Positions 57,408-64,000 of a DNA stretch of 64,000 bases are shown here, piece by piece. Position 1 is the stretch's first letter; every line of letters starts with the position of its first letter. Both the position numbers and the translations under genes were made by a program. The notes beneath the pieces were generated by a model that had not been told where the DNA came from, searched no databases, and was given only the letters and a program-made list of their open reading frames with translations. The stretch is taken from NCBI RefSeq assembly GCF_036884655.1, contig NC_088342.1, positions 37,912,001-37,976,000 of the forward strand, written 5' to 3'. Source of the DNA: Musa acuminata AAA Group (taxonomy: Eukaryota; Streptophyta; Magnoliopsida; Zingiberales; Musaceae).

Positions 57408-58367
57408 TCATTGACGACCACCACCCAAGCAGTATTTACGGCCACCTGCATTGAATCCAATGAAGTCGAGCAAGTCCTTGCAAGATTTCTTCTTCAATTC
57501 CTTCGACGCTTCCCCTTCTGCGGTGCAGTGCGTCTTATGCACAGGATCATGGCTTTGAGTCGATCCGAAGCCTTCATTTCTCGTCTCCATAGCGCCTACT
57601 TTTTGGTTGGACGTTGCTGATGATGATGATGATGATGATGATAACAGGGTGTACTTGGCCGGATGCTTGTTTGACGCACACCGGAGAGGGAGCAGCGCCC
57701 TCAACCGCCACTTGCGACGCATAACGCCCTTGGCTAGGAAAGAAATAGGATCCTTGTCCTTCCCTGAACTCTCTCTTGTTGCCTCCACCATCGCAACCGT
57801 GAAGGGATCTTCTTCTTCTTCGTCGTCGTCGCTACGTTTGCTCTGGTGGCGAAAAGACCATAACCTTCTCGTTCTAGGGGGCCTCGGAGGCCGCTGAGAG
57901 GTGGCGCCGCCTCCGTGGTCCACGCTTTGGAAGTATAGGCGAGGAGGAGGCTTCAATGGCAGAATTATTTTATTCTCAAATACCTCATCAGTTGCAGCTA
58001 CCGCCGGCTGTTCGTACTGATTTCCTCTGAAACCCAAGTCAAAGTCGAACTCGCTGCAGCGGTTATCATTTCTGAAGCTAAATTCACACTTGGGAGTGCC
58101 AGGCTTCTCCTCCCAATTGAAAGGGACACCGAAGGTGGCAGGGGATTCCGAGGGAGAAGGACAGATGAGGTGGCTTAAGTGTGCATAGGTGGAACCGGCG
58201 GAAGCCGAGCTGGCGGGCGCACTGGTGCAGCGGGAGTACATGTTGAAGGGGTGGTCGAGAACCTCCTCCGGGCTCGATGAAGCACCGTCGTCAGGGATGG
58301 TACTGGTGGCCATAATGCCCAAGTCCGAGGCTTGGGCGGCTACCACCACCACCTTCATATTCGTCAT
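57408..58367 (-). CDS. Plant protein of unknown function (DUF688-like), paralogue
   Basis: 319 residues, single exon, from MTNMKVVVVAAQ to LGGGRQ. Motifs shared with the gene at 45423-46439: YSRCTSAPAS (44-53), VPFNWEEKPGTPK (81-93), ILPLKPPPRLYF (135-146, one copy only), EEDPFTVAMVEATRES (186-200) and FGSTQSHDPVH. It has an Asp/Glu run (180-186) and a Ser run (243-250) coded by a TCA/TCG-type repeat. Both genes are on the minus strand about 11 kb apart, consistent with an old tandem duplication. No signal peptide is obvious. Function is unknown. Confidence 0.82.
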   Translation of the reverse strand: MTNMKVVVVAAQASDLGIMATSTIPDDGASSSPEEVLDHPFNMYSRCTSAPASSASAGSTYAHLSHLICPSPSESPATFGVPFNWEEKPGTPKCEFSFRNDNRCSEFDFDLGFRGNQYEQPAVAATDEVFENKIILPLKPPPRLYFQSVDHGGGATSQRPPRPPRTRRLWSFRHQSKRSDDDEEEEDPFTVAMVEATRESSGKDKDPISFLAKGVMRRKWRLRALLPLRCASNKHPAKYTLLSSSSSSSSATSNQKVGAMETRNEGFGSTQSHDPVHKTHCTAEGEASKELKKKSCKDLLDFIGFNAGGRKYCLGGGRQ

Positions 58368-59434
58368 TACCTTCTCCTTCGATGCACTGTGGCTTCGAAA
58401 GCTTTTGCAGATTTTAGGAAGCAGGAATGAGGGATTTCAGGGAAGAGGGGAGGTTGTGTCTTGACATACCAATATCCATCTACCAACACTCCGATATTTG
58501 AATCCATTCAAGCAGATCATTAGAATTCGCTTTTGGTTCTTCTAACCAAATGACGTCTCTTGGTTCATTTTCCAGAATTTGGTTAATTCCTACGTTGGCG
58601 GTTCATTGAACATAATGATAAAAGATACGCTCGATTCTTCTAGTGATATTATATGGAACACAATGGGAGTAATATCAACGCGCTTTCAGGGAAAGAGCGA
58701 GTACAAGGTGTCACACTCATATAGTCGTCAGCCTTCTTAGAAAGCACACGAGACAGATTTGAGAGGTATGAAACAAGAGGATGGGTCCTAACGTATACAA
58801 TGCTGTTTATTTGCTAATTGAGGCCTTTGAGGCAACTTCATTCCACAACAAGAGGGATTCTTAATAAATATATACTCTCAGTTGATGCTTGCTATACGAC
58901 ACTACCCATCGTGGTCATGGGGACTCCATGAGAAGCAAACTAACTCAGATGTACCATATTTCATAGAGCTTCTGAACATGCAGCAAAACAAAACAACATT
59001 TCTTTAAAATACCTATATTTGTAATTTGCATTCTGTCTGGAGGTTCATTTTCCCCTTCAGGTCCGTACCGTTCCAACAATCACCACTGACTTAATACTAA
59101 GTTTTGGCTGTGCAACTTTATCAAAAAATTTATACTTTGAGCAACAACAAAAAATGAAAAAGCTACATAAGATTTTCCTCAAGTAAAGGAGGAGATATTT
59201 CATGAATACACAAATGATTGTTGGACCAAAGACTAAAGAGGCAATGGGACGCAGATATCAGCAAAGACAATTCAGTCATGTAAAAGTATGTGAACCCCCC
59301 AACCATGTGCACATCCTATACAATAATGTAAATGGGCGAACTTGAATGAGTGGAGAGTTGACGCAGTTCCAGAATGATTCTCTTGTATGAGGTGGCTCTT
59401 GGTGGTAGATAACAAGCACTGATAGGGGTGACAA
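58368..59434. other. Intergenic region between the DUF688-like gene and the EDR2-like gene
   Basis: Carries the 5' flank of the gene at 57408-58367 and, near its right end, probably the 3' untranslated region of the EDR2-like gene. No other gene seen. Confidence 0.5.
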
Positions 59435-59436
59435 CA

Positions 59437-59630
59437 GATCAACGAATTGTATAGATCAACAACTAATGTTCATCCATCTGAAGAATTAGCTTCAAATGAT
59501 GGTAGTTATTACCATGGCAGATGACACCTCCACAGGTCAATGAATTGGATAGATCAACAACTAATGTTCATCCATCTGGAGAATTAGCTTCAAACGATGG
59601 TACTATGGCAGATGACAGCTCCACATGTGA
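59437..59630. repeat. 98-bp tandem duplication covering the EDR2-like stop codon
   Basis: The plus-strand word ATAGATCAACAACTAATGTT starts at 59451 and again at 59549. The copies match over GTTCATCCATCTG...GATGG and the GGCAGATGACA block that follows. The coding end, stop and first 3' UTR bases are therefore present twice; the upstream copy is the one in frame. Confidence 0.85.
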
Positions 59631-62017
59631 TACCCGAACAGCACCAATAAGCCGTTCCGGAAGCTCATCATAAGTGTTTGCCTGTGAAAGAAAAAATATA
59701 CTAATCAAGAGAACAAATGCAAAAAATATTAGAAAATTTTACTGTATCACAGTTTTCTTTCAAGATAAAAGGAATTAGTTCATGCTTCAAATGTTCTGAA
59801 ATCAAACCTGTAAACTTAATGCTAACGTCCTAGCCAAGGTAATTATCACTAATTCAGAAGTTTAACTTGCAGTTTAAACTCAACAGAACCAGCTCCATAT
59901 AGTTAGGATATTCATTATTGTAGTTGTTTAAGACAAGGCAACCAAGTTAACCATCTAGCCAACTATAACTGAAAAAACTAAAAAAGAAAATTGAGATCTA
60001 CCAATGCACATGGACACCCTACATATTAAGATATTGTTGGATACAGCAAACAGGCCAAACATCATCCAGTTTATTTAGCATAAATAGCTCAAATGCACAA
60101 CATGCAGTGAGAAAAGTTAAACTGCAGTCTCTTAGGATGAACCAATACTCTAATATTTCTACTAAAATCCTGTAGTTTACTAACAGAAACCTTTATATAC
60201 ATATGATACATTTGCCAGACTGAGAAAGCTAAAGCTAAAAATGCAATCTTCTGGGTCAGTGCTTGACAACTAAGATTCACAAGTGAAACATGTTATGTTT
60301 TGTCTCCTTGTGCTCCTTATGACTTCTGAACCAGGAAATGACTTGTGATGTGTACGAGACAATCAAGAAAATAAGATTTCCACTCAACGAACGAATACCT
60401 AATTTGGAATTAGGTACATTTTTTGCAGGATTATGCAACCAGTGACTTTCAATGTAATATAAACCTGTACATGAAAATTCAATGGAGATTGTCTTGAAAA
60501 TGACTCATAGAAGGCCACTTTTAACAACAAAGTACCATATCTCCCTCCCTCTACCTACTGATGTCTGTTAATAGCACCAAATCAAATACTGCTAGCATAC
60601 ATTTGTGGTAGAACATCTCTTGGTGCAAGTAACATGATAGGATAATTCAACTTGTCCTTTCTTGAGAAATGCCAACAATAGAAAAGCAATGATGCCATAG
60701 TATGACATGGTGTATTTACTAAAGAAAAAGAAGTACCTGCACAAGAAAAGCCATGTCAACTACTAATGTTGTAATCACACCAAAAACAATTCCCAATACC
60801 CCATTAGCCACTGTAGAAGAACCAATATCAACATCGATCTGCATGAGGGATTAATTACCGTCAGGCATCACACACATATTAGGCCTCATTTATAATTGAT
60901 CTTTTCTCCAACAATGTGCCAATAGACATTAAAGTTTATATAGTCTGCTGTCCTGTAACTTACTTCGAGGTATTCTGATCCACGAATGTAGGTACAATCA
61001 ACTGCTTTGCCTAATAAACATGGAGTGCTTCCAACACTCTGACGCACAATCCAGGAGCCCTGCATAGAAATATAGTGAAAAAGCAATGCAACATGTCATG
61101 GGGAAGCCTACAGGCTCACATCTGATTCAAGCCCGTCTAAAGGAGTGAGAATTAAATATCTTCAAAAGACAAATAAAATTGGTGGTGTTCTTTGACTACT
61201 GATGCAGATTTGATCCATTTGTGTAGGATAGAGTATTAAAAACTTCATGAATAAGATGAAGACCTTAGGAACTGCTGGAATAAGCTTGAACCTACTGTTT
61301 CGGAACTCATCATCACCGTCAACAAAAAGCTGCAGTAATGATCCAGGAACCAATGGTTTTGACACAAAGTAGAATACCATACTGTAATGAGTTGAAGCTG
61401 GAACCTGCAATAACATAAATTCCATTTGTCATGCTGGCTCAGACACCACAAAAGAAAACAGCAGTAGCATTAACAGAAAATCCTATTTTTGCCTACAATC
61501 TGCAGACCTGCTTGGAGATACTGTCTCAAAGAAACTACAACCCTGGCATTTATCTTTATAAATGCATGCAGACAATGTGTACACGGGTCTGGGAATATTT
61601 ATACTCCCGTCAAGGTGATTTACTCCTAAGCGAGAAACAGGATGGAGTTTTAAAATGCACAAGAATAATCTCAAGAATATGAGCTTATTAGCTTTCACCC
61701 AGAAAAGAGGCTATGAAACCCAAAATAAAAATCTCTGAGATGCAAGAGAATTTTCCTGGCCCATAGGCCTTTTATGATGATGACCGATGCATTCACATAA
61801 GGATCGCAAGACCATAATTGAAACTTTGAAATATCTTAAGATCTTAGCAATTCTACAAATACCATTTCAAGAATACATCAACAATCACAATTACTTTATT
61901 GCACTACTCAAGTAGGAGACGAGTCAATTCATATCAAAAGAGTAAATAACAAATAAATTAGTAGTTACTTACTTGCACATTTATCACCAAAGAGAACAGT
62001 CCCTTCTCTGAGGCCAC
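59568..62017 (-). CDS. EDR2-like protein, DUF1336 domain (C-terminal part; gene continues off the right edge)
   Basis: Five coding exons on the minus strand, all with GT-AG borders and all in phase 0: 61973-62017 (VASEKGLFSLVINVQ), 61264-61404 (VPASTHYSMVFYFVSK), 60964-61059 (GSWIVRQSVGSTPCLLGKAV), 60737-60838 (IDVDIGSSTVANGVLG) and 59568-59681 (ANTYDELPERLIGAVRVSHV), stop at 59568-59570. Together they form the C-terminal part of the DUF1336 domain typical of ENHANCED DISEASE RESISTANCE 2-like plant proteins, which often also carry PH and START lipid-binding domains. Arabidopsis EDR2 restrains salicylate-dependent cell death; the role of this member is not known. The exons upstream are not in the window, so there is an intron of more than 1.9 kb, and PH/START domains cannot be checked. 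Confidence 0.88.
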
Positions 62018-64000
62018 CTACATTTACAAAGTAGAACTAAGAACCTAGTAATGGAACTCAAATTTATCTGCAAAATGAATGATATGAGGACATATGGAAA
62101 CCATATTACAAAAGTCATTAGATAAAAAAGTTGTAAACTTCTAAAATGGATTCAAATAACAAAGTTATTTTGGTTAGAATATCCCCTAACAGAAAAACCA
62201 AAATTCCTTCAGAAAACAAGAATATTGAACAAGTTGAATAATATTTCATACAGAAATCATGAAGAAAGTAATTAATGTATGTCATTATCTTCACTAGATA
62301 ACAAACCATGGTTAAATATAGTCCACTGATGATCCAGCAAATTAAAACACTAGCATCTGGTAATTGCTTTCAACCAACTCTGGCATAGCAGATTAGAGGT
62401 ATTAACCTTCTAAAAAAGTGATCCCTGTAAACATGTATCACAATATACATCATGACCAGTTTATCCTCTTGAACAGTGAGCACCCTTAGTGTGTATATCA
62501 GGCACAAACCTTCTACCTTGAGATTTTTCATCCATTTGAAATCTCTCAGATTTTGGGTTGTCCCGCAACTACATAATGTTAGTTACAACTATCATATGCC
62601 ACACTATTATATGGTGCCAAGCAAGAACAGTGGGAAAGTTTCTAGCCAGAACAGAACCTACTAGAATTTTAGGAATTAAATCAGGGAAGATGTGAAATTT
62701 TAGATCAAACTGAGATAAACATGTAAAGTTCAAAGAGAGTTAAAAGAACAGTCAGATAAGGATATAATATTTGGAAGTTCCAAAGTTTAATTTGGAATAA
62801 CAGAGGCGCCCAGATGTTTACATTGAATGATTGGTCTTTAATGAGACTTATCTTACAGCAGATTAGAATATATGTTTTAAGGAATTGAGATGTAAGATAA
62901 CTAGTTTAATAGCTACAGAGACTAGTGGATTTTGATTCACCAGGAAAAAGAAACAGAAGAAATAGTAAAAACAAGCATATTAGGGTATTAAAAATCAGAA
63001 AATGTAGAAAAAACAATAATAAAGAAGAAAACTCTGATCATGCAAGCAACCTCTGGTTGCTACGAAACACTTCTTGGCCTATGATCTTGCCATAAAAGAA
63101 AATGTTTGTAGGATCACAATGTGTCCATTATGGCATAACAGAATTGGATTAAACCTTGCATATAACCCACAGAGAGGTGTTATATCAAACAAAGATTAAA
63201 TCATATAACTATAAACAGTAAGCACAGCACTCCATAACTGATATGTTGTTTATTAATGATAAGGGTAAAAGACAAGTGTCTATTGCTGAGTCACCCGATC
63301 TCTGCCCTCTCCCATCTGCCCAGGGCATTGCCAAGGCTTATTTGGCCAATAGATTAACCATCTTAAGCATTAAAAGAAGCCAAATATTGGTCATTTTAAA
63401 CTGTTTTAGCACGGGGCAGCTTGATGCAACAATTAAACACGTCAGTCCTGTAAAATTCAAAGCAAAAGTGCCCATCCAGTATGGTAAACAGTTTGTCTAG
63501 TTTGGTACAACAATCATACTCCTATAGTCCCATGTTAGTTATGGGGAAGGAAAAGTCCATATATAATTTTGGAAGAGTGGACAATATAATCCTAATAGTG
63601 CAATATGGGAGAGAAACCTTTCTCAAATGCTTCTAAACAAATAAGAAAGAACACAACCAACCCTCTTCACCAACCTATAGTAGTAATAAGATAGATTTTC
63701 TTTTTTTTCTAGTTATTTTTTACCATTTATTTGTGGTAACTAAATTGATTGGTCAAAAGAGTTAAGTCTGACTATTGCTCAAGTCCCAATATGGGTATAA
63801 ATATATTAGACAAACTCCAATCAGAAATCATATTTGGGAGTTGCAGGTGTGCCTTTTAGTAGGTCTTATCGTGGTGATGGACAACCCTGTCTGAGAAGAC
63901 AATATTAATTTAATTTATGTGATAGAAAGCTTCAGAAGCCTCTTCATTCAAATTAGAGAAATGCATGTAGGACTAGGAGTCACTTCTATCATCAACCTTC
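62018..64000 (-). other. Probable long intron of the EDR2-like gene
   Basis: No exon matching the expected upstream DUF1336 part was found on the minus strand up to the window edge. Short frames on both strands (such as 63243-63500) have no recognisable domain. The sequence is AT-rich and without clear repeats. Confidence 0.55.

Noticed and set aside
63243..63500. 85-codon plus-strand frame
   Set aside because: Antisense within the probable long intron of the EDR2-like gene, with no family motif.

Overview
The window is nuclear DNA from a flowering plant, most likely a monocot and possibly of the banana group (inference: AT-rich intergenic DNA, a GC-rich intronless carrier gene, plant-only gene families and plant LTR retrotransposons with initiator-Met primer sites). 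There is no sign of bacterial or organelle DNA. Host genes are few and transposable elements dominate.

Layout. 1-4100: a badly decayed copia-type retrotransposon on the plus strand. 6400-7374: an intronless mitochondrial dicarboxylate carrier/uncoupling protein gene. 9180-17946: a complete 8.8-kb LTR element that encodes Gag but no polymerase, with a perfect 5-bp target duplication. 18539-19199: a two-exon secreted cupredoxin gene with a clear TATA box. 19437-25000: a decayed copia element, apparently the same family as the one at 1-4100 but on the minus strand. 26628-45242: a nest of mobile elements inside one hAT DNA transposon. 45423-46439 and 57408-58367: two minus-strand paralogues of a plant family of unknown function (DUF688-like), separated by a 5.3-kb minus-strand copia element (49213-54467). 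59568-62017: the last five coding exons of an EDR2-like (DUF1336) gene on the minus strand, whose 5' part lies beyond the window.

The main structural result is the nest. The hAT ends (26628 and 45242) are bounded by the 8-bp duplication AAAACATA. Inside it are a solo LTR (27003-28346, duplication GTTTT) and a Ty3-gypsy element (29482-43346, duplication AATTG). Inside the gypsy element is a Ty1-copia element (30014-38667, duplication CGCGG). Subtracting the insertions leaves a hAT of about 3.4 kb, a normal size, and its transposase frame runs on across the gypsy insertion point.

The most unexpected signal is in the leader of that copia element (about 32870-33190). It is an array of four hairpins that share one apical sequence, while each has a different but self-complementary lower stem. 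This suggests selection on RNA structure. A second notable system is the Gag-only element with long LTRs packed with short inverted repeats and five purine tracts, a candidate non-autonomous element mobilised in trans. All boundaries were read by eye; no alignment or database search was run.
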